Below, one piece after another: positions 18,513 through 27,748 of a stretch of 64,000 bases of DNA; position 1 is the stretch's first letter, and every line of letters begins with the position of its first letter. The DNA lies in assembly GCF_004103695.1 (NCBI RefSeq), contig NZ_CP035280.1, positions 1,736,001 through 1,800,000 of the forward strand. Direction: 5' to 3'. Position numbers and translations under genes: made by a program. Below the pieces are notes generated by a model. The model ran no database searches and had not been told where the DNA came from. It saw only the letters and a program-made list of their open reading frames with translations. The stretch comes from Clostridium sp. JN-9. GTDB lineage: Bacteria > Bacillota > Clostridia > Clostridiales > Clostridiaceae.

Positions 18513-20480
18513 CTATTCTTTTATAATGTTAATGTATCTATCTCTGCTTTTATATGGAGAAAATGCTTTTCCCCCGCCGCTATAAAATTTACCAAAGAAC
18601 TCTAAATATTGTAATCTGCAGGCGTGAACATAAGCTCCAAGTGCATTTATTGCTAAGTTAAAAATATGACCGCATACAAAAATTATAATGCCAAATATCA
18701 ATGCAGCCACACCACTGCCTAAAAGTCTTATCATAAGGTTAAAGGATGATCCAATTAACCCTGTGGCAAGGCCTAGTGCTAATAGCCTTGAGTATGATAA
18801 TACATCTCCTAAGTATCCTGTAATACCATATAATCCAAATAAACCTCCAGCAATTTTACCAAAGAAACTTTTATTTGACCTGCCCTGGGTTGCTACTAAA
18901 CCTACAGCACCAATTATGGCTAGATACTTACCAGCTGTTACTAAGCCTGCCATACCAGTTGAAGCTCCAGCTAACAGTAAAATACAGCCGACAAGCGTAA
19001 AATACCAAAAGCCAACGTCAAAAACAGCACCTAATATATCTCCGCTTTTTATAAGCATATATCCTTTTATTCCAAGGCCTGTAAATATGTGAATTATGCC
19101 CATTATACCTGCAATAAATAAAACAGACAATGGATCCGAAGCTGGGTCCAGCCATAAAGGTTTTATTCCTGCTGGTGTAATAAACTTTGTAGCATCACCA
19201 AAATAGCTTCCATAAATAATACCCCAAAACATAGTTGATATACTTATGCTTAAAAATAACTGCATAAATTTTTTTGCACCTTTTTCAAGGGGTAAAAGTT
19301 TTAAAGCTAGTAGTGAAGCTATAAATATTACCAAACCATAACCAAAATCAGACAGCATCATACCAAAAAAGATAAAGAAAAATGGTGCCATTATTGGTGT
19401 TGGATCAACCTCTGTATAAGATGGGAGACTATACATAGCTGTTATCAATTCGTATGGCTCTGCAAGTTTATTATTTTTCAATAAAATAGGTACAGTGTCA
19501 TCCTCTGTTGGATCAGAGAATTCAATGTAATATGATTTTCCAAGTATCTTATCTAAAATATCCTGGAACTGATCTATATTCATTTTTGGAACCCAGCCTT
19601 CCATAGCAATTACCTTATCTGTTTTTAAAAAGTTATTGCAAATGGTGAATTTATTTAATTGGAAATCGTAATAATCATATATATATTGAAGTTTTTCAGA
19701 AGAAGAAGCTGTCTGTTTAATTTCAGATTCTAAATTCTCCTTCTTTAAAGCTAGTTTTTTAATCTTTTCATTATAACTATTCATTGAATCTGTAACATTT
19801 CCACTGCATTTTACATTTACTATGCTGAATCCTGAATTTCTCAAGTCATTTTCTACCTGAACTGATATACTATTATGATAAATTATAAATAAGTTAAATC
19901 CATCTTTATTTTCGCCTAATTCTTCCATGTACACTTTGTCATATTTATTGTTCAATGAGCTTTTAAATTCTTCATAAGAATTTTTTGATATTACTCCAAA
20001 TAAATATTTACATGTTTTTATTGCTTTTAAATCATCAAAAGAAGCATTAAAGTTTTTCCAAGGTGTTAAATTGTTACGCTCCACATTTATTGCAGTAATT
20101 TGATTTTTTATATCATTAATTTGATTTTCCAGAGATTTAAGATTATTGTAAGTGTCCTTCCAATTTGAACTATCTGTTATTTTTTTAAGTTCATCAATTG
20201 TGAAGCATTTTTTCTCCTTTGTAAGTGCTTTCAATCCCTTATCTTTTTTTATATATGAATTAGTTAAGTCTATGCAGAATTTAATTTTTGACTTTTCATC
20301 TTCTAATTCAGATATGGATTTATCTTCACTGTCAGCTTTTAAATAATCGTAATTATTTTCTTTCTTTAATTGAATACTGGTAAATTGAACACCTTCAAAT
20401 TTCTGCAGCTCCTCCAGTAATCCTTCTTTAAGTGATTCAAAGGTAAATAGATTAAATTTTTTCATTTTAACTATTGCCAT
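18513..20480 (-). CDS. ntpI: V/A-type ATPase subunit I (membrane stator)
   Basis: 655 aa. About 360 residues of cytoplasmic coiled-coil and small domains are followed by seven or eight membrane helices. The conserved membrane part begins near SYTEVDPTPIMAPFFFIFFGMMLSDFGYG and includes the helix YSRLLALGLATGLIGSSF holding the essential Arg. It forms the ion half-channels next to the K ring and anchors the peripheral stalks. The start overlaps the end of the upstream stalk gene by 14 nt. Confidence 0.95.
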   Translation of the reverse strand: MAIVKMKKFNLFTFESLKEGLLEELQKFEGVQFTSIQLKKENNYDYLKADSEDKSISELEDEKSKIKFCIDLTNSYIKKDKGLKALTKEKKCFTIDELKKITDSSNWKDTYNNLKSLENQINDIKNQITAINVERNNLTPWKNFNASFDDLKAIKTCKYLFGVISKNSYEEFKSSLNNKYDKVYMEELGENKDGFNLFIIYHNSISVQVENDLRNSGFSIVNVKCSGNVTDSMNSYNEKIKKLALKKENLESEIKQTASSSEKLQYIYDYYDFQLNKFTICNNFLKTDKVIAMEGWVPKMNIDQFQDILDKILGKSYYIEFSDPTEDDTVPILLKNNKLAEPYELITAMYSLPSYTEVDPTPIMAPFFFIFFGMMLSDFGYGLVIFIASLLALKLLPLEKGAKKFMQLFLSISISTMFWGIIYGSYFGDATKFITPAGIKPLWLDPASDPLSVLFIAGIMGIIHIFTGLGIKGYMLIKSGDILGAVFDVGFWYFTLVGCILLLAGASTGMAGLVTAGKYLAIIGAVGLVATQGRSNKSFFGKIAGGLFGLYGITGYLGDVLSYSRLLALGLATGLIGSSFNLMIRLLGSGVAALIFGIIIFVCGHIFNLAINALGAYVHACRLQYLEFFGKFYSGGGKAFSPYKSRDRYINIIKE

Positions 20481-20793
20481 TCATATTCACTATCCTTTCA
20501 ACCACCATATTTACTGCATTGTTAAATCTTTCCTTTTGAATATTTGTTATTTCATTTACTTTATCTTTTCCATCATTTAATATTGGAGTGGATTCTTTTT
20601 CCACATCCTTCTCAGCATCCTGCATAATAATATTGTATTGATTTTCAGCAGATTCAATAACTTTTTTGTATTCTGCTTCCATTTTTACATTTGCTGATTT
20701 TATTAAATCTCTGCTTCTTGCTTTTGCCTTAGAAATGATTTCTTCACCTTGTATTTCAGCTTTTTTAATTTCTTCAATAGCCTCCAGTGCCAT
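20467..20793 (-). CDS. ntpF: V/A-type ATPase peripheral stalk subunit (H/G type; NtpF in E. hirae naming)
   Basis: 108 aa, almost entirely a charged alpha-helical coiled coil (EEIKKAEIQGEEIISKAKAR...), the expected form of the small stalk partner of subunit E. AGGAGGTGAT lies 4 nt before the ATG. First gene of the nine-gene operon; the promoter should lie in 20794-20930, where AT-rich sequence has no clear-cut consensus that I can pick. Confidence 0.88.
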   Translation of the reverse strand: MALEAIEEIKKAEIQGEEIISKAKARSRDLIKSANVKMEAEYKKVIESAENQYNIIMQDAEKDVEKESTPILNDGKDKVNEITNIQKERFNNAVNMVVERIVNMNGNS

Positions 20794-20933
20794 AATATCA
20801 CCTCCTTAAATAGCTGTATACTTTACATCTAAAATAAATTATAAAATATAATACTTAATACAGTAAAATGTACTACATACATATTATACTACTACTTTAT
20901 AGAAAGTAAATAATTCTATAAATAAAAATTATA

Positions 20934-22628
20934 CTATATTTTTAAATCAATGAACTCACCATGATTTTTAAAAATATAATAGCAGTTTTTTTCTTTAATT
21001 TCTGATGTTTCCATAAAGCCTTTTACATCTATAAAAAACTTTTCAATAAAATATGTCTTTTCTAATACCATGCCTTGATTTTCAATAGTTTTTATGATTT
21101 CCTTTTCCTGATTTTTACTAAGGTTTCTGGTAAAATACTCCGGCATAAGTTTTTTCCTGTTATACAATAAGAAATCAAATTTTACTAATTCATTTACATA
21201 TAAAGTATTATCATTTAAAACTTCATTATTAAATTCTAAGAAAACTTTGTAGTAATCATTAGCTGTAATACTTCTATCAAAATATCCCTTGGAATCAAAA
21301 AATACAGATAAATCATAGTAAAAATCATAGGAATTTTCATATTTTGAGCAGAAATATTTTAATATATTTTTGAATTTGCCACTATTATAGTATTTATCAA
21401 CCATAGCTTCTACTTTTTTAAGTGTTATTAATTCTGAGTAGCTTAAATCATTAGTCTTTAATACCTCATAGGGAGGATATGGCGAATATACTATTCCCCA
21501 TTTTGATGCATCATCTTCCATGGCAGATCCTTTAAGAACCTTTAAAAAACCTAATTGGATTTCTTCAGGATATATGCTGTAAACTTCATTAAATGAGTTT
21601 TTAAATGACTGTAAGTTTTCTCCAGGAAGCCCGGCAATCAAATCCAAATGCTGCTTAATGTTTTTAAGTTTTTCTAATTCTAAAACTTTTTCTTTTATCT
21701 GTGCAAACTTTACATATCTATTTATATTTTTTAAAATATTATCATTAGTGGTCTGAACCCCAACTTCAAATTGAAATCTGCCCTTTGGAGCTGTTTTTAA
21801 TAATTCAATTTCATCATTAGTAAACAGATCTGCAGATATTTCAAAGTGAAAGCATGTGTCTGTTTTTACATTAATTAAAAACTTCCATATCTCATAGGCA
21901 AATTCATGATTACAATTAAATGTTCTATCTACAAATTTAATTAAAGATACTTTCTTGTTTATTAAGAACATCAAATCCTTTTTTATTCTATCTAATGATA
22001 AAAATCTCACTCCATGAATAGTTGAAGACAAGCAGTAAATGCAATTAAAAGGACAGCCCCTTGATGCTTCATAGTAAACAATTTTATTGCTAAGATCATC
22101 TAATGAATCATATGGGAATTTTACTTTATTAATATCCATTAATTCTCTTTTCCCGCCATAAAAGATTTTATCATTAAGCTTGGTATATAAGCCTTTTATT
22201 TTTATTAAACTATTTAATACTTCGGTATTATCTGAATTAGATGATGAAATTAAACTGTTAATAAATTCAAAGTAAGTTTCTTCACCTTCACCCTCAACAA
22301 GAAAATCAGCTGAGCTTTCCTTAAGAAATTCCTGGCAGTGATAGGATACTTCAGGGCCCCCATATAATATTTTAATATTGTTATCTATAAGCTTTATCAG
22401 CCTTGAAATGGATAAAACATATTCCTTATTCCATATGTAGCATGAAAAAGCCACAATATCAGGTTTACTTTCAATAATATGATGAAGTATTTTTTCCTTT
22501 CTATCGTTTATGGTAAATTCCTTTATTTCACATTCATATGGCAGATTGTCAGTATACTTTTTTAAATATCTAACGGCCAGATTACTATGTATAAATTTTG
22601 AGTTAATGGCTGTTAATAGTACTTTCAT
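20934..22628 (-). CDS. B12-binding domain / radical SAM protein (DUF4080 type)
   Basis: 564 aa. Residues 1-130 form a cobalamin-binding-like Rossmann domain (KVLLTAINSKFIHSNLAVRYL; ILYGGPEVSYH). The radical SAM cluster motif is ASRGCPFNCIYC near residue 200, binding a [4Fe-4S] cluster through CxxxCxxC. The C-terminal 170 residues match the DUF4080 tail found in clostridial members. Substrate unknown; family members modify small molecules or RNA. The start lies inside the end of the upstream methyltransferase-like gene (26-nt overlap), indicating coupling. Confidence 0.85.
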   Translation of the reverse strand: MKVLLTAINSKFIHSNLAVRYLKKYTDNLPYECEIKEFTINDRKEKILHHIIESKPDIVAFSCYIWNKEYVLSISRLIKLIDNNIKILYGGPEVSYHCQEFLKESSADFLVEGEGEETYFEFINSLISSSNSDNTEVLNSLIKIKGLYTKLNDKIFYGGKRELMDINKVKFPYDSLDDLSNKIVYYEASRGCPFNCIYCLSSTIHGVRFLSLDRIKKDLMFLINKKVSLIKFVDRTFNCNHEFAYEIWKFLINVKTDTCFHFEISADLFTNDEIELLKTAPKGRFQFEVGVQTTNDNILKNINRYVKFAQIKEKVLELEKLKNIKQHLDLIAGLPGENLQSFKNSFNEVYSIYPEEIQLGFLKVLKGSAMEDDASKWGIVYSPYPPYEVLKTNDLSYSELITLKKVEAMVDKYYNSGKFKNILKYFCSKYENSYDFYYDLSVFFDSKGYFDRSITANDYYKVFLEFNNEVLNDNTLYVNELVKFDFLLYNRKKLMPEYFTRNLSKNQEKEIIKTIENQGMVLEKTYFIEKFFIDVKGFMETSEIKEKNCYYIFKNHGEFIDLKI

Positions 22629-23172
22629 TGCTTTCTTCCTTCCCTTTGGTTATTTTTTCAGCTTTTATATAGTAAATATCATTTGAACTTTGAGAATCTA
22701 TAATGTTAAAATTATTTTTTAATAAGATCATTACATTTTTATATGAATTATTTGAAAGAAAATTATAATTATTTAATTTAAACTTTTTTATTTCTCCTTT
22801 AGGCATTGCAATCTTAAGGTTACCCTTAAATAGTTTTCCAAAGCTCTTATTAATATCCCAGATGTAAATTTTACCGTTATTTGTTAAATACTTTGCAATA
22901 TCGTTTATAAAATGTTTTTTATTAATATTTGATACAATTTTATTAATTGTAAAAAACAATATGCAGCTATCATAATAATTTTCTTCTATTCTATTTTTAT
23001 CATGATGTCCATTTATATAGTCAACGTTAATATTATCATTATAACTTTTAACAATACTATATATTATACCATAATTATCAAGTCCCACATCCAATATATT
23101 ACCCTTAAAGATTTCCTTTTCAAGATTAATAAATATATCATGATTTTCTAAAGGGAGAAACTGCTTTATCAT
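22603..23172 (-). CDS. Class I SAM-dependent methyltransferase-like protein
   Basis: 189 aa with ribosome binding site GAGGTG. Fold marks: ILDVGLDNYGIIYSIV (motif I, though the glycine loop is reduced), NVDYINGHH, YYDSCILFFTINKI and a LTNNGKIYIWDIN post-motif. The reduced GxGxG loop makes SAM binding less certain. The overlap with the radical SAM gene suggests that both act in one pathway. Confidence 0.65.
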   Translation of the reverse strand: MIKQFLPLENHDIFINLEKEIFKGNILDVGLDNYGIIYSIVKSYNDNINVDYINGHHDKNRIEENYYDSCILFFTINKIVSNINKKHFINDIAKYLTNNGKIYIWDINKSFGKLFKGNLKIAMPKGEIKKFKLNNYNFLSNNSYKNVMILLKNNFNIIDSQSSNDIYYIKAEKITKGKEESNESTINSH

Positions 23173-23230
23173 AATGGCACCTCTTTTACATAATATAAAT
23201 AGATACGTAAATATAACTATAGTATTCTAT

Positions 23231-23266
23231 AAAAAAAAATAAATCCCTCCAAAAATGGATGGATTT
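23231..23266 (-). terminator. Terminator of the phospholipase C-like gene
   Basis: AAATCC (23241) and GGATTT (to 23266) with inner TCCA/TGGA pairing and an AAAA loop; the minus strand continues into a T-run (23240-23231). Confidence 0.75.
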
Positions 23267-23274
23267 AACTCATA

Positions 23275-23982
23275 TTATAATAATTCTTTATTCTTTTCAT
23301 AAAAGTCAATTAAGAAGCCGCTGGTAGTTATCTGAGCTTCCTTAAGAATTACTGCAGCCATTTTACCATATCTTTCATTTACATTTGGTACAGAACTGTA
23401 TTTATGATAAACGCTGTTTGCCATAAGAGCGTTGTTTTTTATATAATCATCTATGCTGTTATATCGTACTGCTCCTTTTTCAGCAACAAATGAATAATCA
23501 GTTAATAATCTGCTTATTATCCATAATTCAAATTTTCTATGGCTTTTTAATAATTTATTATTAACATGCTGTGGAACAGTAACATCCTGAATTAAGTGAC
23601 AGGATGCACCAAGATAAAATAAACTTTTATTTACATCTCCTGCTTTTAAATAATTTTCAGACCTATTGTAGTATTTTTTACATTCTGTCATTGCATCCGA
23701 AAAGCCGTAAAGCCCCCTACCCAAGCTAAAGTGATAAAAATGATTTGAACTTTTAAAATCCTGATCTGCCCAGGTAACTCCATTATTTAATGAATTTACA
23801 TGGTTTCTGTAAAATTCATATTCTTCTTTATAACCATCATTTTTTAATATTTCTATAGATTGAATTATTATAAATTTATGAACAGTGCAGTAAGTTTTTA
23901 AAATCTTCTTTTTTAATGGATTAACGGCAAACATAATACCTTTCATTGCCTTCCCATAAGTACTCTCAATTCCCATTTTCAT
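23275..23982 (-). CDS. Zinc-dependent phospholipase C-like protein without signal peptide
   Basis: 235 aa. The zinc-ligand pattern of the clostridial alpha-toxin/PLC N-domain is visible: H35, WADQD (71-75), H84, then H129, D133, H139, H148 and E152 within SCHLIQDVTVPQH and HRKFE. The toxin uses H126, D130, H136, H148 and E152, so spacing is nearly the same. There is no signal peptide and no PLAT/C2 domain, and the toxin's N-terminal Trp ligand has no counterpart. It may be a cytosolic phosphodiesterase rather than a toxin. 11 nt upstream is the gene for an exported propeller protein; the two form an operon. Confidence 0.78.
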   Translation of the reverse strand: MKMGIESTYGKAMKGIMFAVNPLKKKILKTYCTVHKFIIIQSIEILKNDGYKEEYEFYRNHVNSLNNGVTWADQDFKSSNHFYHFSLGRGLYGFSDAMTECKKYYNRSENYLKAGDVNKSLFYLGASCHLIQDVTVPQHVNNKLLKSHRKFELWIISRLLTDYSFVAEKGAVRYNSIDDYIKNNALMANSVYHKYSSVPNVNERYGKMAAVILKEAQITTSGFLIDFYEKNKELL

Positions 23983-23993
23983 ATGTATCTCCC

Positions 23994-25295
23994 CTAATTA
24001 TTTTTATTTTTTTTTGGAATTACAATCAGTAGTATTCCCAAAATTGATATTATAAGTATAAAAATTATAATATTAATATTGTTATACAAGGAAGCGCTGT
24101 TTATCCTGGTTAACTTGTACATTACACCACTTGAGCTTAATACCATCATTTTATCCTTCGTAAATTTCATATTAACCAATTGAGAACCATGTAAACTAAT
24201 TTTGTCATTAACAGCACCCCGCTTATTTAATGATATTATTTTATTTCCATTTTTGTCATATAAATATTTGGAATCTTTATCACCTAAAACATTAAATCTG
24301 TCAATACAAAGTCCTTTTAAAGCAGAAACACCTGCGCTTTGGTACAGGGGGGCGGGAGGATTACTGCTAGGGTGAATAGCCAGTATAAATGGTACTCCTT
24401 TCCCATTATCATCCTTGAACTTTGGGCTGGTTATGGGATCTCCCCCGCTGAAGTCAGGAAATCCATACCAGATATCTTTTTTTATTTCATATATATAATC
24501 ATTATCCCCTTTAACAGGTCTAAGGCCTCTATCTTCCATACCTGTAACTACAGAAAATATTTTTCCGCTGCTGTCAATGTCAAGACCTTGAAAATTTCTT
24601 ATTCCCCATGCGTATGTTTCAGCTTCTCCATTTTTTAAATTATATGATACCAGAGAGCTGTTCCCTGGAAAGTGTGAGGGTATCACCTGTCCCTGAACAC
24701 TTTTTGAATTATAGGGTACAAAAGCACCTGTTTTATTATTATTAAAGTTAATTCCTTTAAGCACTAATTCTTTTGGACTAAGATCATAATAAAATGAGTA
24801 ATCCCTAAGCCATCTGTTATCTTCCCCCACAACGCCAGAATTAGTAACGCTGCCTATTGAAAGAAATAAAATATCTTTATAGATCTTTATTATACTTTTA
24901 TTGTAATCCCCATAATTAGGTATTGAACCTAACAGCTCTGAGTTATTTTTATTATTAAGATCATAGCAATATAATCTGGTATTACCGCAATAATACAACT
25001 TATTTTTATAATATTCAATACTTGAAATATTAATATTATGAACTTTAATAAGAGTATAACTGCTGCCATTGTTTGAAATAATATCAATTCTGTTATTATA
25101 AGCTATATAAAGATTGCCTTTTTCATCTTCTGTAAAATCAGATGCACCAGTTAATCCCTTTTGAACTATGTCCCAGTGTATATTTTTATCATGTACAATG
25201 ATATCAGTATTATTAGGTATACATTTTATTTTAACAACTAAAGTTAATAGCACTATACATAAAAATATAATGCTGTATTTAACTATTTTTTTCAT
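23994..25295 (-). CDS. Membrane-tethered glucose/sorbosone dehydrogenase-like beta-propeller
   Basis: 433 aa. N-terminal hydrophobic segment (residues 5-24), a long extracytoplasmic region and a C-terminal membrane helix (about 400-424) followed by KKNKNN. The GSDH-type core is seen in YAWGIRNFQGLDID, GDNDYIYEI and WYGFPDFSGGDP, where family members hold Ca2+ and PQQ. The catalytic His is not obvious, so redox activity is uncertain. It is probably an envelope-attached six-bladed propeller. First gene of a two-gene unit with the PLC-like protein. Ribosome binding site GGAGGG. Confidence 0.75.
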   Translation of the reverse strand: MKKIVKYSIIFLCIVLLTLVVKIKCIPNNTDIIVHDKNIHWDIVQKGLTGASDFTEDEKGNLYIAYNNRIDIISNNGSSYTLIKVHNINISSIEYYKNKLYYCGNTRLYCYDLNNKNNSELLGSIPNYGDYNKSIIKIYKDILFLSIGSVTNSGVVGEDNRWLRDYSFYYDLSPKELVLKGINFNNNKTGAFVPYNSKSVQGQVIPSHFPGNSSLVSYNLKNGEAETYAWGIRNFQGLDIDSSGKIFSVVTGMEDRGLRPVKGDNDYIYEIKKDIWYGFPDFSGGDPITSPKFKDDNGKGVPFILAIHPSSNPPAPLYQSAGVSALKGLCIDRFNVLGDKDSKYLYDKNGNKIISLNKRGAVNDKISLHGSQLVNMKFTKDKMMVLSSSGVMYKLTRINSASLYNNINIIIFILIISILGILLIVIPKKNKNN

Positions 25296-25377
25296 TTTCC
25301 CTCCAAAATAAATTTATCATATATTTAAATATATAATTACTTTTTATTTTTTATGAGGGCAATTGCATTATTTAAAT

Positions 25378-25471
25378 AGATTTCAAAGTAAATCAGCTAT
25401 TTAAGCTTCTCAAAAAACTGTAGAAGCATCAGTATTTTTGCTCGCTTAAATAGTGATTTACTAAATGAAAT
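25378..25471. repeat. Long imperfect hairpin with two inner hairpins
   Basis: ATTTCA..AGTAAATCA.CTATTTAAGC (25380-25406) pairs with 25444-25471 through about 25 bp with small bulges. The enclosed segment can form two small hairpins (CTTCT/AGAAG and GCA/TGC), giving a three-way junction. It directly follows the ferritin-like gene's stop codon on the minus strand. It lacks a good T-tract. Confidence 0.6.
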
Positions 25472-26025
25472 TATATAGTGAGTATTATATGTTCTTTCTC
25501 AACATTTAGCAGAGCTTTGAATACATATTTTATATTCACATCATTAACTTCAGAAAAATATCTGCTGTAAAATTCAACTGCATGAATTTCTCTCTTATTT
25601 GCCATTTCAAGAAGCATTTCATCTGAATTATACTTATCATAATTAAGCTGATTTAAAACAGGAGTGACTTTAAAGCCGCCAAGATTCATATGTATTCGTG
25701 AATGCATATATTCAATTCTTGATAATTGCTGAAATAATGATTTTACCTTTTGGCTCTTAGCTAATATAGAAGCCCTTTTATAAAAGTCTCCATTAAATAT
25801 TTCTAATTTCACAGCTTTATCTAATATATTTATTGCTGCATTATCAATATTTAATGCTTTAACCATATTTAATTTATCATCACTTAAATATTTATTTGAA
25901 ACACCACAAAATGGACAAGACAAAATAACCTCCTTAGAATTATTTTGAATCAAAGCATTTTTGTTAAAATCATAGTTATTTATGTTTATTTCCATACCGC
26001 AGATTTCACAGTATAATTTTTTCAT
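25471..26025 (-). CDS. Ferritin-like / rubrerythrin-related protein with N-terminal zinc-ribbon-like cysteines
   Basis: 184 aa, ribosome binding site GGGGGAG. Starts with two CxxC pairs (CEIC and CPFC, residues 6-9 and 37-40), followed by a helical domain with ferritin-like carboxylate/His pairs: KLEIFNGDFYKRAS, RIEYMHSRIH, KREIHAVEFY and NVEKEHI. The spacing suits a four-helix diiron bundle, though not all ligands can be assigned. It likely has a metal or oxidative-stress role in the cytosol. Divergent from the flippase gene at 26180. Confidence 0.65.
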   Translation of the reverse strand: MKKLYCEICGMEININNYDFNKNALIQNNSKEVILSCPFCGVSNKYLSDDKLNMVKALNIDNAAINILDKAVKLEIFNGDFYKRASILAKSQKVKSLFQQLSRIEYMHSRIHMNLGGFKVTPVLNQLNYDKYNSDEMLLEMANKREIHAVEFYSRYFSEVNDVNIKYVFKALLNVEKEHIILTI

Positions 26026-26079
26026 TAAGTACTCCCCCTTCGAATATCGCTTAAATTATATCACATCTTCAAAATATAA

Positions 26080-26105
26080 CGTAACCATGTTCAAAACTGG
26101 TTACG
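26080..26105. promoter_or_regulatory. Inverted repeat in the divergent promoter region
   Basis: CGTAACCA (26080-26087) and TGGTTACG (26098-26105), perfect 8-bp arms with a 10-nt spacer, lie between the divergently read ferritin-like gene and the flippase gene. The geometry suits a dimeric repressor or activator. Confidence 0.45.
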
Positions 26106-26179
26106 AATATAATGCTGAATACACTCATAATTATAATATAAGACTTTTCACTAATATAAATAAATTGAGGTTAAATTTT

Positions 26180-27679
26180 ATGAGAAAGGACTCTTTTTTT
26201 AAGGACTCGCTTATTCTTACCACTTCAAACTTAACTACCGGAGTTTTTGGATTTATCTTTTCCATTGTACTTTCCAAAGAGCTGGGAGCTGAAGGGTTAG
26301 GCCTTTATGGATTAGTTATGCCAATATATGATCTTTTCATCTGCCTTATATGCGGCGGTATGGTAACAGCTGTATCCAAGATAGCAGCAGGTTACTTTAG
26401 TAAAAGGGACTATGGCAATCTAAATAAAACAATTGATGCAGCTTTAATATTTGATTCTATGTGGTCATTATTTATTTCAGCACTGGTGTTCTTCAATGCT
26501 TATTATATAAGTGTTTATATTATAAAAGACAGCAGGACCACGGAAGCAGTTAAAGTTATGTGCCCTGCAATGATTTTTATTGCATTGTCTTCAATTTTGA
26601 AGGGATACTTTTATGGAATATCTAAGGTCAAAATTCCTGCAATTATTGACATTTGTGAAAAAGCATGCAGGATTTTAATTATAATATTAATTATAAAAAT
26701 TTTTTCTGTAAAAACACTAAATGGAACAGTAACTGCTGCATATGTAACTTTAACCATTGGTGAATTAATCAGCCTTATTTTACTATATATTTTTTATATT
26801 AAAAACAGAAACAATAAAATTTATAATCCTTCTAAGTCCAGTGATAAAATACAATTATTATTTGACGTTATAGTAATATCATTTCCACTTTGCTTAAATG
26901 GATTCTTAACTACTATTTTATCTGCCCTGTCAGCTTTAGTTGTGCCAAGAAGACTAGTAAGTGCAGGTTTTAATTATTCAACAGCCTTATCCATGATAGG
27001 AAAATTTAAAGGAATGTCCTCAACTATTATTTTTTTCCCGATAATTGTAGTTACTTCTATTGCCACAATACTGGTGCCTGATTTAGCAAAAAGTATTAGC
27101 AAAAATGATTATTTTGCTATGGAAGAAAGAATAAAAGAAGTTGTAAAAATTGCTTTTACACTTGGAATAGCATCCTTAGCAATATGCAAAAGCATTCCAA
27201 ATGAATTAGGAATAATGCTATACAATCGAAATGATTTAGGACAATACATAAGCTTTATTTCCTGGTGTGCGCCTATAATATATGTTGGTTCAGTAACATA
27301 TGGGATACTAAATGGCTTTGGCAAACAGAAAATTATTTTAAGAAATTCATTAATAGTTTCAATTGAAGAAGTAATATTGCTTTATATACTTACAGGAATT
27401 CCATCAATAAATATTTATGGTTATGGCATATCCATGATCATAACAGGAAGTACTATTTTAGTATTAAATTTTAATGAAATATTTAAAAAATGTAACCCTG
27501 ATTTTGCACTATCAAACATAATGGTATATTTTTTAGTGGGACTTCTGGTGTATTTAATAATTAAAATATTGGTGAATACAATGCCTGAAAGCTTAGCCCA
27601 GTTAAAATATATTTTTATAATTATCTGCGGATTTACACTGACCTTTACTTTTTGTTCACTATTTAAAATAAAGGATTAA
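26180..27679 (+). CDS. SpoVB/MurJ-like polysaccharide flippase
   Basis: 499 aa from the ATG at 26180 (GAGG about 10 nt upstream); the longer open frame back to 25982 crosses the divergent promoter and the neighbour's coding sequence. About 14 membrane segments, with the MATE/MviN-type start SLILTTSNLTTGVFGFIFSIVLSKELGAEG broken here only by length. It belongs to the stage V sporulation protein B / oligosaccharide flippase family, which moves undecaprenyl-linked precursors across the membrane. A second, different member is at 38479-40083. Confidence 0.85.
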   Translation: MRKDSFFKDSLILTTSNLTTGVFGFIFSIVLSKELGAEGLGLYGLVMPIYDLFICLICGGMVTAVSKIAAGYFSKRDYGNLNKTIDAALIFDSMWSLFISALVFFNAYYISVYIIKDSRTTEAVKVMCPAMIFIALSSILKGYFYGISKVKIPAIIDICEKACRILIIILIIKIFSVKTLNGTVTAAYVTLTIGELISLILLYIFYIKNRNNKIYNPSKSSDKIQLLFDVIVISFPLCLNGFLTTILSALSALVVPRRLVSAGFNYSTALSMIGKFKGMSSTIIFFPIIVVTSIATILVPDLAKSISKNDYFAMEERIKEVVKIAFTLGIASLAICKSIPNELGIMLYNRNDLGQYISFISWCAPIIYVGSVTYGILNGFGKQKIILRNSLIVSIEEVILLYILTGIPSINIYGYGISMIITGSTILVLNFNEIFKKCNPDFALSNIMVYFLVGLLVYLIIKILVNTMPESLAQLKYIFIIICGFTLTFTFCSLFKIKD

Positions 27680-27720
27680 TGATAGATTTGCATAAGGTTT
27701 CAATCTATTATCAATCCTTT
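27670..27720. terminator. Bidirectional terminator
   Basis: AAAGGATTAATGATAGATT and its near-complement (27702-27720) form a long stem, ending in AAA/TTT runs on both sides, between the convergent flippase and enoate reductase genes. Confidence 0.7.
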
Positions 27721-27748
27721 ATATTTATAACTATTAAATTTTTATTAT

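Noticed and set aside
25982-26179. N-terminal extension of the SpoVB-like flippase to 25982
   Set aside because: It overlaps the divergent gene and its promoter, includes the 26080 inverted repeat, and lacks membrane-protein character; GAGG supports 26180.
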